A DNA stretch of 64,000 nt, taken from contig JBLDXI010000034.1 in assembly GCA_047495785.1 (NCBI GenBank), forward strand, positions 930,001-994,000, read 5' to 3'. The notes beneath the pieces were generated by a model, which saw nothing but the letters and a program-made list of their open reading frames with translations, was not told the DNA's origin and made no database searches. The position numbers and the translations under genes are program-made. Of this stretch, positions 11,471-21,647 are shown piece after piece. Source of the stretch: Lepidodermella squamata. Taxonomy: Eukaryota > Gastrotricha. Position 1 is the first letter of the stretch; each line of letters opens with the position of its first letter.

Positions 11471-11755
11471 TCATAATTTCGGTTCATTTCCAGAAATAGA
11501 TCTGCTGTAGCAGATGCCATCGAGGCACAAATCGCCGTCAAAGCATTCGAAGCGGTAGAGGCATCTGCCGTAGCTATGAACAGGCAGATCGCTGTAGCAA
11601 ACGCGGCCGTCGCAAAAGTCCCCGGGCAGGCACTGCTCGGTGAACATGCAATTTCCGTAGGCTCGAACAGCAACTGGCGACTCTTCAACGGGAAAACTGT
11701 TCGAAGAGCTGGCTAACAAAACAATGCAGCAAAGGCCGATAAGAACGAGCTTCAT
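11471..11755 (-). CDS. Small secreted protein with two four-cysteine repeats (94 aa)
   Basis: A single-exon gene. Residues 1-20 form a strong signal peptide (Lys near the start, then a hydrophobic core ending in SSSNS). The mature part contains two copies of one module, YGxCxxxxxCxxGDxCxxxxCYS, at about residues 33-55 and 62-84; four cysteines each suggest two disulfides per module. A short tail follows. The spacing resembles small disulfide-knot modules seen in many secreted animal proteins (EB-like or similar), but I cannot assign a family. Likely extracellular; role unknown. No paralogue lies in the window. Confidence 0.75.
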   Translation of the reverse strand: MKLVLIGLCCIVLLASSSNSFPVEESPVAVRAYGNCMFTEQCLPGDFCDGRVCYSDLPVHSYGRCLYRFECFDGDLCLDGICYSRSISGNEPKL

Positions 11756-12566
11756 GTCTAGACGTTTTAATGTCTGAGGAAATGAGGAAAATTGGTCGGG
11801 AAGAAAAAACGAGGAATGGGACGTAATTAGATGTCATTTTCCTAAGCCAAATCCGGATCAGCGTCAATGAAGTTTCGCAATTTGAGGCATGGCGGACATG
11901 TGTATCTCTCCAGAGATCGACACCGAAATGTAATTAGGCGAAACACTGATTGGAAACGGGGATGTGAATCTGGGTTAGTTACATGTCAATGAATTAGGAA
12001 TATCAGCTAAAAACTGGTTCGTTTGCGACTTTCCCCATCTGACTCTGCTTCTAGCAGTTTCTTTGTTTTCCCAGAGTGAGATTGAAGTTATGAGGGTATT
12101 ATAAAAATTTGAAATATTTCGAATCAATGCGACCTATGCGAAAGCCAAAGCCAGGCTCCAAATAGGCTTGTGATTTCGAGCGAAATCTTCATTACCACTG
12201 TCGGCCTTCGACCTTCGACACATGCTAGCGTAACCTAACCTACCGTAACCTCCGTAGGTTCGCCGAGCCTGTTATTATCGTGAGTAGAACACTCGTGCGT
12301 TACATTTGGTGCCCACCAGTAGCGGTGTGCCACATGCAAAATTCACGGCAAATAGGGGCAAATACGTTCACACTTCATAGGTTTTATGGCATCATAAAAT
12401 GGCACAAAACCTCTCGCAACTTGTTTATTAGTAAGCAGGGGGTTGAATTTCTACAAGTTTCAAATCGACAGCAAATGTTTTCAGCTAACGGTTACCATCT
12501 TCATCCTTTTCTCACTTGTTGCTGAAACTCTCCGTTCAACTCTCGATTTGCTGCACGCATAGCTTC
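11756..12566. other. Intergenic with a dispersed 30-bp motif
   Basis: No gene recognised. The stretch 12191-12220 (beginning ATTACCACTGTCGGCCT) recurs with few changes at 40328-40357. Confidence 0.4.
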
Positions 12567-12902
12567 CTATGGCTCCGCTTCTTCTCGCGCAGTGCTTGGC
12601 TTGCAGGTTTTCCTGCATTCCATAAACGCCTTCTGGTCCTTACCATGTGCTTCCAGGCATTTCTTAATGTGTGCCTCCTTTTCATCTGGTTTAACGATGC
12701 ACGATTTCATGAGGTTTCCCGTTGACTTGTTGGTCTGGTTTTTCATGCATTCAATCTGCTGTTTATCGATAATGCCAGCATCGGCCAAATATATGGCGGC
12801 AGCAGCAACCTGTATCGGAACATCGTAGGTGAAAGCATTTGGGGAATTTTACTACAACAATCATACCAATAAGACAGCGGTAATGACAGTCAGCTTGGCC
12901 AT
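12567..12902 (-). CDS. Small secreted protein, GREEAEP family, member 1 (92 aa)
   Basis: Exon 1 (12902..12867) encodes only MAKLTVITAVLL, half of a signal peptide. A 57-nt intron (GTATGA...ATACAG, phase 0) follows, then exon 2 (12809..12567). The spliced signal peptide continues VAAAAIYLADA. The mature part has five cysteines, many charged residues, and ends CKPSTAREEAEP. Four further members lie at 17.3, 20.0, 22.3 and 23.8 kb, all on the minus strand, with the same intron. This member is the most diverged: it lacks the terminal AN and the TDxEEEAH segment is altered to KPDEKEAH. Probably secreted; function unknown. Confidence 0.8.
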
Positions 12903-13215
12903 AATGTTCACAATTAAGAGAGAATTCTGAATTTTTTTAAGAGACGAAAAACTGAATAATGAACTCGGGGTGAGCTTGGCCTCTCGATAAGCAGTTTTCC
13001 AGATGTCCGCCCGCAGAGCATACAATGACTAAATTTGGCACTTGGCGGCGAAAATCATGAAAAATAAAAAGAGAAAACATTTCGCCATTATATTGTAGAT
13101 TGTACTAAGTTTTGGAAATTTCACATGCTTACGTGATCATCTCTGCCAACTTCAATCATTGTGTGATCAGCGGGCTGGCAAACAGCTTATCGAGAGGTCA
13201 GTTCTCCAGCCAGTA
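12903..13215. repeat. Mirror-image promoter region of member 1
   Basis: The bases upstream of the start contain CCTCTCGATAAGCAG at about 12980 and its near reverse complement CAGCTTATCGAGAGG at about 13182, flanking a central spacer. The same arrangement is found upstream of members 2 to 5. Confidence 0.6.
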
Positions 13216-15250
13216 GAATTTTTGAGAAAATGGGTTGATGTATGTTATGCATACTTTCGTTTCGCTGACAATATGCTATGACGGCGGGTTTGTGCAATCG
13301 AAATAGACATCGAAATAGTCGAACGGCCACCCCGTGACTCGACGCTCCTTTGTTGCCTTCTCAGACGGCCTCTCGCTTCAACCCGTCAGGTTGGACTTGC
13401 CGTCAGCCCTATACCAGCCGTGAAAATCGGCCGCCTGACGAATTTATATCAATGCAAACCACGGTTATGGCCCAAGGACAAGAGCACACGGTGCTGCATA
13501 TCCTTGTCGTCGATCTGCTCTCTCAGTTCCTGCCATGGAAATGTCAAGACTTGGCCAGGCCCTCCTTAAACACCTCCCACAGCTAACCATAAAACTCGTG
13601 AAGCGCGCTCCCCAGTCTGAAAAATTGCGTTGCGACCGCTATCCATGAACCATCCAACGCCATAGAACCATAATGGGGGGCTGAATTGCGGGCTGAATTG
13701 CAAGCTCCAGTGTTGAGGTTGAGATAACAAGCTGAAGTCGATAGCTTGTTGAGGCAGGAGATCATGAACAAGCAGGGACACGACAAGACAGAAATCACGG
13801 AATCGTTGCCATGACACCAGCTTGAAACAACGACAACGCCATGAAACGAAGACAGGGGCGAAGCAGTCGTAGAATCGAGATCGCGGCGCCCTGGGCAAGC
13901 TATCCAGCGAGTTACAGGCGTTGAAGTCCAACATCAGTGAGGCTGCCCCAATCATCGCTTGACCGTGAACAACAAGATTCGTAGCCATAACCAGTGAGCA
14001 GTAGCAAACCGAACACGCAAGCCAGTGCGATACCTCGAGCGTAAGGCCTGGATATTGGAGATTAACGTCTGCGGTGATGGGCTGAACGCCATAGACCAGA
14101 AATCATCGCTATTGAAGTCGATGTCGCGACACCACAAGCGGGCCAGGGCGATACCATAGCGTTGGCACTGTCGACGAATACGAACCGAATGAAACTTGGC
14201 AGGAAGATTCCGTAGTAGAGTAGTGAGTGGCCGTCCAGCAAGGATTTTGGTTCGATTCATTCTGTCAATAAAGTAGTATAGTGAAGTGCCTGGCCAAGTC
14301 CATGACAGTTCCCCGCCCTCCGGCCCCGACCCAGCAGTCTAGGATGACCGCCTGTTTGCGCGGTTCTCTACCTATATCGACATCCGTGGCCTCTCCGTGT
14401 TACTGCTACCCCAACTGCACGTCATAACGGTAGCCATCTAGCTACTCAGTCGCAGGTGCCGACCGCGCTGCCGACACCTGGCAACGCTCAGCACGCCTTC
14501 ATCTTTGACCCCGGAGCAACCGATGAGAACGAAGAAGCGTAGCGCTCAACCTTGCCATGCTGAAACCTGAAGTTACAGGCTCTTGTTCAGATAATTGTAC
14601 CCCTGATGTCTCATCCGCTCGCTGCTTTGTCTGGTTTGTTCCGAGTTAAACCGAGTTCCAGCCGGACCACGGGTGGCGGCACGTACGCTGATCCTGTGCG
14701 ACAGTCTAGTTGAGTTCGGGCATCCTTTCAAGATATCACTGAGCTCAGCTGATTTTGCTTCGTGCAGTTACTTGCCAATTGAGAAAGATCGATAAAACAT
14801 CCCATTAGGGGTAAAAAAACGAGCCAAGTGGTCTCGTCGTCGTCATTTATAAATAAAGCTTGGAAACTGAATCATCGTTTCTCACTGATTTCGATCATGT
14901 CCTAAGCGGAAACATTTTCCATTTCTAATTATGAAATTTCGTTTCAATGCCTTGTCAGGTATTAAACGGCCGTTTATCGGATGTGCCTGGCGAAGCGCAG
15001 CTATGATATTGATGTCAGGGAAATGTCAAGACTAGGCCAGGCACTACTCTATGCTACTTTATTGAGAATGAATCGAACATTGAGGATCTGCCAATCATGG
15101 CCTTAAATAGCATAGAGAAATAAGTAAAACGAACATGGCTTTGCATAATCGATGATCACATTATTATCACAAGCTAGTTAGTTCGATGGCGCGATGCCAG
15201 CTGGCAGATTCTTACAATTGAAGACAATTTTGCCTGCTGAAATTGGGGTG
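13216..15250. repeat. Repeat-rich block with related inverted and direct copies
   Basis: Sequence around 14150-14308 recurs at 15770-15915 (sharing NLPAK, QCQR and ARLWC when read on the minus strand). The stretch around 15018-15073 is the near reverse complement of 14250-14308. A related end (TGTCAAGACTTGGCCAGGC) is at about 13541. The base composition is richer in GC than the surroundings. I read this as remnants of one or more repeated mobile elements; no complete coding region was identified. Confidence 0.5.
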
Positions 15251-15501
15251 TACCCCACTTGCGTATTTCCCACTTGCGTATCTTTTTTTAGGGTTAGGTT
15301 TAGGGTTAGGGTTAGGGTCAGGTTTAGGGTTTGGGTTAGGGTTAGGGTTAAGGTTAGCGTTAGGGTTAAGGTTAGGGTTAGGGTTAGGGTTAAGGTTAAG
15401 GTTAAGGTTAAGGTTAGGGTTAGGGTTAGGGTTAGGTTTGAATTTTTTTTAAGTTTGGTTTTAGCTTAGATACGCAAGTGGGAAATACGCAAGTGGGGGT
15501 A
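15251..15501 (+). repeat. TTAGGG-type telomeric array inside perfect 30-bp inverted repeats
   Basis: Positions 15288-15436 hold about 24 units of TTAGGG with variants (TTAAGG, TTTAGGG, GTCAGG), G-strand on plus. The array is enclosed by 15253-15282 and 15469-15498, exact reverse complements of each other. Each arm itself contains CCCACTTGCGTA twice. The flanking TA on both sides fits a TA-inserting miniature transposon whose interior has become telomere-like. Confidence 0.85.
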
Positions 15502-16018
15502 ATTCTGAAATTGATGAAACTTTTTGTATTCCAGTGAGAAACGCGGTGAAAGGTTCAAGTTTCGGTGCTAGCTCGAACTTAAAAAGGGGAAAAGAATCTT
15601 TGAATTAGGAAACATCTCAACATCTATGGAACCCATGCTTCTTAGCTTTTTGGTAGCAGCTTTTTGATAGCCTTGGACCCTAGACCACGAGTGCTGGACG
15701 CTGGATGACTGATTCACAAGTTTCTAATTCATCGATCGCTAGCAAATTAATGTCGCAACACCACAAGCGGGCCATGGCGATACCATCGCGTTGGCATTGT
15801 AGACGAATACGAACCGAACGAGACTTGGCAGGAAGATTCCGAAGCGTAAGAATAGTGAGTGGCCGTTCAGCAAGGATTTTGATTCGATTCAGTAGTGTCT
15901 GGCCAGTCCATGACAGATGCTCACCCTCCAACACCGATCTCAGTGGTCTCAGTAAATCTAGACACGATATGCCCGGTGTAACATCATCTTTCATCAGACT
16001 TCACTTCTCGATATTGAA

Positions 16019-16652
16019 GTGAAGCGACTACGGACTGTCTTCAAGAACCTGAATTATCCTACTGAACAATTTGATTCGAGCATGTCTAGATTTACTGAGC
16101 GAGCTGTCACTGGCGAATTCAATCAACTGAAATGGAAGGATGGAAATCAACCGATACGCATAACTATGCCATTTATTGATGAAAAAGCGTCACAAGTGGT
16201 GAAGCGTCACCTTCGAGACCTAAGTAACAAAATAGAATTGTCTGTAGAACCAATATTCCTTAGCAAGAAAGTCATCGACAATTTCCGCCCCAAGGAGCCG
16301 AAATCGTTAACCAGCAACGTGTTGTGTATCACTTTAAATGTGATCAGTGCGAAACTGATTATGTTGGGATGACATCCAAACACTTACATCAACGCGTTGA
16401 AGGTCATCGATACACGGGAGTTGGCAAACATATGGAGCATGGCGTTGGGCAGCATGGCGTTGGGATGGACGAACTTGATAAGTATTTCAAGGTGCTCGCT
16501 AAAGGACAAACTAAATGGGATTGCCTTTTCTCGAAATGCTCTACATTCGTAAGCTTAAGCCTAATCTCAACAAACAGAATGACTCGATTAAAGCTAAGTT
16601 ATTTACGGAGCCGATATTCCATGAGAAGTGCAAGAAGAAGATGAAAAGCTAA
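16019..16652 (+). pseudogene. Decayed Penelope-like retroelement, GIY-YIG endonuclease end
   Basis: Three reading-frame pieces together show the linker and GIY-YIG nuclease portion of a Penelope-like element. The first (16019 to about 16315) ends near RPKEPKSLTSN. The second, from about 16322, holds YHFKCDQCETDYVGMTSKH, matching the CxxC...YVGxT core followed by RVEGH. The third, from about 16525, reads LEMLYIRKLKPNLN, typical of the domain end. Two frameshifts break the frame, and the reverse transcriptase part expected upstream is absent, so this is a truncated relic. In living elements the nuclease nicks target DNA for reverse transcription. A hammerhead-like tail lies about 90 bp downstream. 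Confidence 0.75.
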
Positions 16653-16737
16653 TCGGATCATAATTTCAATATACTTTAAAACATCAACCTTAATGATTAA
16701 TTTAACTTCAAATTTCGATTTAATTTCTTAACTAATG

Positions 16738-16770
16738 CCTGAAGATGGTTATCGAGTATAACCGAAACGG
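16738..16770 (+). ncRNA. Hammerhead-ribozyme-like motif of the Penelope relic
   Basis: CTGAAGA, then a stem GGTTAT/ATAACC with a five-base loop, then GAAACG. This is the layout of a hammerhead core, stem II and the GAAA strand. The core reads CTGAAGA instead of CTGATGA, so it may be inactive. Penelope-like elements are known to carry such motifs near their ends. Confidence 0.5.
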
Positions 16771-17310
16771 TGGAATAAATGCGTTACGTTTCATAAACAA
16801 CATCTCCTCACTTGCTGCGAATTACTGATAATTCAACACTGTACACCCGCTGAAGCTTCTCGTACAACTCTTAAGTTGCAGTTCCGGCCACCCAATTGGC
16901 ACCCGACTTAGTTTGGGTTCAAAGCTTTTCTCATTTGCCCATGTCATTTTTGTTTTTGTTTCTGTAATATATTTTGCAGCCTGAAACTGACCCTGCGGGG
17001 CGTAGGAATGGGAGCGATAAAGACAGTGCATTTTTGAAACCCGCAAAGTGTCAAAAGCGAAAACCTACCATTTCATCAATGATATTCATGCCCAATATAT
17101 TACCTGACATTTATCAAGCATCGGTTGATTTTCCAGCCCCTGAACTGACACAAAACAGCCTCGGACAACATCTTTATTTGTCAACTCTCTCTAGCATCAA
17201 CAACTTCTAGGGTAGCGTAAGTCGTCAGCTCAAGATTGTATCTTCTCCATCTTCTTCTCACCTGTAGCTCGCACTGAGTTGTCCGCTCGCTGGATCTCCC
17301 CGAAAAGATC

Positions 17311-17660
17311 TCAATTTGCTGGCTCCGCTTCTTCTCGCCCAGTGCTTGGTTTGAAATTTTTTATGCAAGCACGCCTCGTTCTCGGAGTTCCACCTGCACT
17401 GATGCAATCCCGATAGTGTGCTTCCTCCTGAGCATCCGTCGGTAATTTAGCTTTTTGCAGGCAATCAGTGTACTTCTTCCCTATCAAATTCGTATTCACG
17501 CACAATTTCGCCTGATTTGCAGTGATAAAAGCATCTGCAAAATCTACAGCAGCAGCAACAACCTGTAGTACAAAATATCTTAGATGAAAACATGACGAGA
17601 ATAGTGTTACTACGCCAATCATACCAATAGGACAGTGAGGATAACAGCAGGGTTGGCCAT
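17311..17660 (-). CDS. Small secreted protein, GREEAEP family, member 2 (95 aa)
   Basis: Exon 1 (17660..17625, MANPAVILTVLL) and exon 2 (17562..17311) are joined by a 62-nt phase-0 intron (GTATGA...CTACAG). The signal peptide continues VVAAAVDFADA across the join. The mature region reads ITANQAKLC, then three more cysteines, and ends FKPSTGREEAEPAN. The TDAQEEAHYRDC segment is shared with members 3 and 4. No enzyme motif or membrane segment is seen beyond the signal peptide. Head-to-head with a decayed plus-strand copy at 18049. Confidence 0.82.
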
Positions 17661-18048
17661 AATGTTCACAATTTAACAAAATTATCACTTATTCAAAGAG
17701 ATGAAAAACTGAATAATGAACATTGGATGAGCTCGCCTCTCGATTAGCTGTTTTCTAGACGTCTGCCCGCTGAGCACACAATGATCGAAGTTGGCGGTTG
17801 GTAATGAAGATCATACGAAGGAAAAACCATTTCGCTAATTATCTTGTTAAAGCATTCAAGTTGTAGAAACTTAATAAATGCTCATTTCCTACTTACGTGA
17901 TCATCCTTGCCAACTTCATTTAATGTGTGCTCAACTGGCAGATTCCTGGAAAAAAGCCGATCGAAAAACGTGAGGCCAGCTCACCCTCACTTCATTATTA
18001 ATTTTTCATCTTTTTGAATAAGTGATAATTTTGTTAAATTATGAACAT

Positions 18049-18207
18049 TATGGCCAAGCTTGCTGTTTTCATCACTGTCCTATTGGCGTAGTAACAATAG
18101 CAGATTCTCAGGAGGAAGCACATAATTGTAATTGCATCAAAACCAGTTTCAACTGTGAATGTGAAACCAATCACTGAGCAAGAAGAAGCGGAGCCAGCAA
18201 CTTGAGA
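18049..18207 (+). pseudogene. Decayed head-to-head copy of the GREEAEP family
   Basis: The plus strand reads MAKLAVFITVLL followed at once by a stop; the splice donor and most of exon 2 are lost. The end of the gene is still visible as EQEEAEPAT before a stop, then 3' sequence matching that downstream of members 2 and 3. It is the mirror partner of member 2. Confidence 0.7.
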
Positions 18208-18550
18208 GCTATAAGTGAGAAGAATATGGAGAAGATCTAATCGCGAGCTGACGACTTTCGCTGTCATTGGAGCTGTTGATGCTAGAGATGAATCGTGCGG
18301 CTAACTAATAAAAATGTTGTCAGTGGCTGTTTTGTATCAGTTGAGGTGCTGGAAAATCACCGTGTGTAGACTTCGCGGTCGGGTTTTGGTCATGAATCGC
18401 AGAGTGTGAAAGGGTAACTTTTCACCCTTCACGCTTTGCGGGTTCGAAAACTCAACCGAGGAAATGAAAACCCGAGTCGGGTACATATTAACCAAAAAAG
18501 AAAGCGACACCAAGTTGCTTCTGATTACAACTTTATTTATAACGGGCAAC

Positions 18551-18579
18551 GTTTCGGTCCTTGCGTGGACCATCATCAG
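18551..18579 (-). ncRNA. Hammerhead-ribozyme core (minus strand)
   Basis: On the minus strand CTGATGA is followed by a stem GGTCC/GGACC with a short loop and then GAAAC, the full conserved core of a hammerhead ribozyme. The sequence continues GTTGCCCG toward an AATAAAG. The layout matches the tails of Penelope-like elements. The partner strand for stem I or III and the cleavage site were not traced with certainty. Confidence 0.6.
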
Positions 18580-18642
18580 GCTACAACAAAAGAAAACACA
18601 ACAAGAAATTATTACAGTAAAGGACGAAAGCACAACAAGGTA

Positions 18643-18847
18643 TCAGGATGAAAATAGAAACTAGAAACTGTCAAAATAGCTTTAATTTTATTGAGTCAGT
18701 GTGCCAAGTGCCGCAACAGGTGGGACTGCTTGGTCCACGAAAGTCTACTCATCAAGCAGACAAAGATTGCTGTGAGCCTGAACGTGCAGTCCGACTCAAT
18801 AAAATTAAAGCTATTTTGACAGTTTCTAGTTTCTATTTTCATCCTGA
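18643..18847. repeat. Foldback element with perfect 55-bp inverted repeats
   Basis: Arms 18643-18697 and 18793-18847 are exact reverse complements, separated by a 95-bp spacer. The arms start TCAGGATGAAAATAG. No coding capacity. Confidence 0.85.
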
Positions 18848-19638
18848 TTGCCTACGACATATATTACAAGAAAGTACAACGAAGTTGCCACTTGCCACTT
18901 GGCACCCTTTCTCCACTCTTGGATGATGTGAGTAATGAGTATGGCATCCAACAAATTGAATATTTGCAGTGGAGTTATGAACGTCCCAAGATAAGACACA
19001 GCATCGGCTACTGGATGTACAGCCAGAGTATCGACTGATCGAGTATAACCCGTAAGAAACATCGACAGACAGCACAAGGATGCGGCCATCGTCAAGCCGA
19101 CCGTAGGGCCGACCGAATACTTCGGCTGTTGCCTGCGAACACTGCTTATTCATTTCCACGCTTCACGTTTAGCAGTTAGAGTTTCTACCTTCTACAATAA
19201 GAAGGTTAGTGATATCGCTGATAGAGTTGCTGATAGAGTTGCTTCACATCTCAAAATGGGTCGAGATTGAGGTCATAAAATGACCGCCCGTGAGACGGTA
19301 TCAAATCTCCAGCCAAAATATCGTCACGTAGCTGTGCAACGTCCTGGAGGATGAGCTGAGGATTGGGTTGGCTCTCCCCACGATGGGGAGGGAGATCGCT
19401 GCTGAAACAGCTGTTCGGACGAGTCGAGCATAATTACACATAACGATTCTGATTTTCCCGAAATTTACAATGGCTTTACACAGGTACTGGCTGAATCCAC
19501 AGCACACCCGGTAAGACTGAGTGACTTACAAACAAATATATCCACGACATGAACGGCGAAATTACGGCTGTAATGTATGCAGTGGTTAGCTGAATCAACG
19601 GCGACAGTATGGGGGTTCCCCACGGCATATTGTTCGTT
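18848..19638. other. Unassigned DNA between duplicated units
   Basis: Open frames on the minus strand (18826-19095, 18839-19159) are antisense and overlapping. One has hydrophobic stretches but no known domain. Probably mobile-element debris inserted between the two duplication units. Confidence 0.35.
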
Positions 19639-20945
19639 GAAACTGAGGCTGCGGGGCGTAGGAATGGGAGCAATAAAGACAGTGCATTTTTGAAACGCAA
19701 AGCGTCAAAAGTGAAAAACTACCGTTTCATCCTATGATATTCATGCCCTGACGTTTACCGGAGTAAGCACACATTTGATTATCCAGCCCCTGAACTGACA
19801 CAAAACAGACTCGGACAACATTTTTAATAGTTGGCTCTCTCTAGCATCAAAAGCTTTTACGATAGCGTAAGTCTTATGATTATATCTTCTCCATCTTCTT
19901 CTCACTTGCAGCTCGTACAGAGCTGTCCGATCGCTGAATCTCCCCGTATAACTCTCAATTAGCTAGCTCCGCTTCTTCTCGCCCAGTGCTTGGTTTGAAG
20001 CTTTTGACGCAAGCAAGTCTCGTTTTCGGAGTTCCCTTTGCTTTCATGCACTTCCGAAAATGTTCTTCCTCCTCAGCATCCGTTGGTAATTTAGCTTTCT
20101 CCATGCAATCATTGAACTTCTTCCCTCTCGGTGCATTCGCGCATAATTTCGCCTGATTCGCAGTGATAAAAGCATCTGCAAAATCTATAGCAGCAACAGC
20201 AACCTGTAATACAAAATATCTTAGTTGGAAACATGAGGAGAGTGTTACTACGCCAACTCACCAACAGGACAGTGATAATGACAGCAAGCTTGGCCATAAT
20301 GTTCACAATTAAACAAAATTATCACTTCTTCAAGAGGATGAAAAATGAATAATGAACTGAGGGTGAGCTGGCATCTCGATTAGCTGTTTTTCCCGCTGAG
20401 CACACAATGATCGAAGTTGGCGGTTGGCAGCGAAGATCATACGGAGGAAAAAACATTTCGCTATGATCTTGTATGAAGCATTCAAGTTGTAGAAACTTAA
20501 TAGCATAAATGCTCATTATTGCCTACATATGTACGTGATCATCCTTACCAACTTCAGTCATTGTGTGCTCAACTGGCAGAAGCCTGGAAAAAAGCCGATC
20601 GAGAAACGTGAGGCCAGCTCGCCCTCACTTCATTATTCATTTTTTATCTTTTTGAATAAGTGATAAAAGCTATACGGGGAGCGGACAACTCAGTGTGAGC
20701 TGCAAGTGAGAAGAAGATGGAGAAGATCTAATCTAGAGCTGACGACTTTCGCCGTTGGAGCCGTTGATGCTAGAGATGAATGGTGCGGCTAACTAATAAA
20801 AATGTTGCCAGTGGCTGTTTTGTATCAGTTGAGGTGCTGGAAAATCAACGTATGTAGACTCCGCGGTCGGGTAACATATTGGCCATGAATCGCAGAGTGT
20901 GAAAGGGTAGCTTTTCACTCTCCACGCTTTGCGGGTTCAAACTCA
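19639..20945. repeat. Segmental duplication unit 2 (partner 16979-18455)
   Basis: Same order as unit 1: GC-rich lead, 3' flank, member 3, mirror promoter, then 250 bp that match 18205-18455. In this unit the head-to-head partner has lost its coding part and only its 3' flank remains (20690 onward). Confidence 0.75.
19955..20297 (-). CDS. Small secreted protein, GREEAEP family, member 3 (94 aa)
   Basis: Exon 1 (20297..20262, MAKLAVIITVLL) and exon 2 (20203..19955) are joined by a 58-nt phase-0 intron (GTGAGT...ATTACAG). The spliced protein continues VAVAAIDFADAFITANQAKLC, with four cysteines, a TDAEEEEHFRKC segment, and ends FKPSTGREEAELAN. The frame is intact, although unspliced reading in the other frame gives a misleading longer open frame. 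Closest to member 2, as expected from the segmental duplication. Secreted, function unknown. Confidence 0.82.
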
Positions 20946-21172
20946 ACTGACTCTATTACCCCCATTTCTTAGCCCCGAACTAGCAGGCTCAGTTTCAGAC
21001 AGCAAGCAATATTCCATATAAAAGCTGTTTGAGAAATCTTCATGCCAGCGAGATAATGCGATATGAACCAAAAGTGAAATTTTGAGATAAACAACAAAAC
21101 GTTGCCTAAAAACGGTAGAAATGATGACATTTTTTATATTTTATATTATTTTCTAACTCAGGCTTTCAAGCT

Positions 21173-21647
21173 TTATTTTCTGCCGTTGTGGCCTGACAAA
21201 TCTTCGTCCTGATACACTGTTCCATTGTCATCCCAGTGTCCAAGACTAGTCCCATCGAGGTGTCCGGGTTCTCTGCGGTTCTTCTTCCACATCTTAGACG
21301 TAAGTACGCGAACGTTGTATCCACCCGCTTTCGTGGGTCCATCGAGACGCGATGAACCTGCGCCCATGCTGTCGCTCGCCGTTCGCCTTCTTCGAGTCGC
21401 CGCTGTTCGTGCCTCCGAGGTATACATCATCAGCGAAGCAATGCGTTTGCGGGGCGCGGTAGGATGGTGCGGCGATTTGACGGCCGACTGCCCTGCTAAT
21501 TCCGGCATAAAAACTAGCCAGAGGGTGGGGCCTAGCGCATCCTGTCATGAAAGCCGCTTGGCCGCTGACCGTTTGTGATGTTCCTGAAAGCTCGCGAGGT
21601 TTAAATTCGGGTTTTTTGGTTACGAGCCCAGTGTAGAAGATGGACAT
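21173..21647 (-). other. GC-rich candidate coding region, unassigned
   Basis: An open frame starts at 21647 (MSIFYTGLVTKKPEF) and another, in a different frame, runs to a stop at 21173 and ends in SGHNGRK; an AATAAA overlaps that stop. A GT...AG pair (GTATAC near 21427, CTAAG near 21297) would join the two in frame and give a short two-exon protein. No known domain is seen. The plus strand is also open, as expected from high GC, so this could be chance. Treat as tentative. Confidence 0.3.

Larger units (their letters stand above)
16979..18455. repeat. Segmental duplication unit 1 (partner 19639-20945)
   Basis: The sequence from the GCGGGGCGTAGGAATGGGAG stretch through member 2, its mirror promoter, the decayed partner and the following 250 bp recurs in the same order around member 3. 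The two units are about 2.5 kb apart and separated by a block of mobile-element remnants (18456-19638). Confidence 0.75.

Noticed and set aside
13566-13988. 140-codon minus-strand open frame
   Set aside because: No ATG-supported domain; lies in a GC-richer repeat block with long chance frames on both strands.
15194-15469. Open frames of RVRVRV and LGLGLG type
   Set aside because: They are translations of the TTAGGG repeat.
18034-18267. 77-codon minus-strand open frame
   Set aside because: Antisense to the decayed secreted-protein copy.
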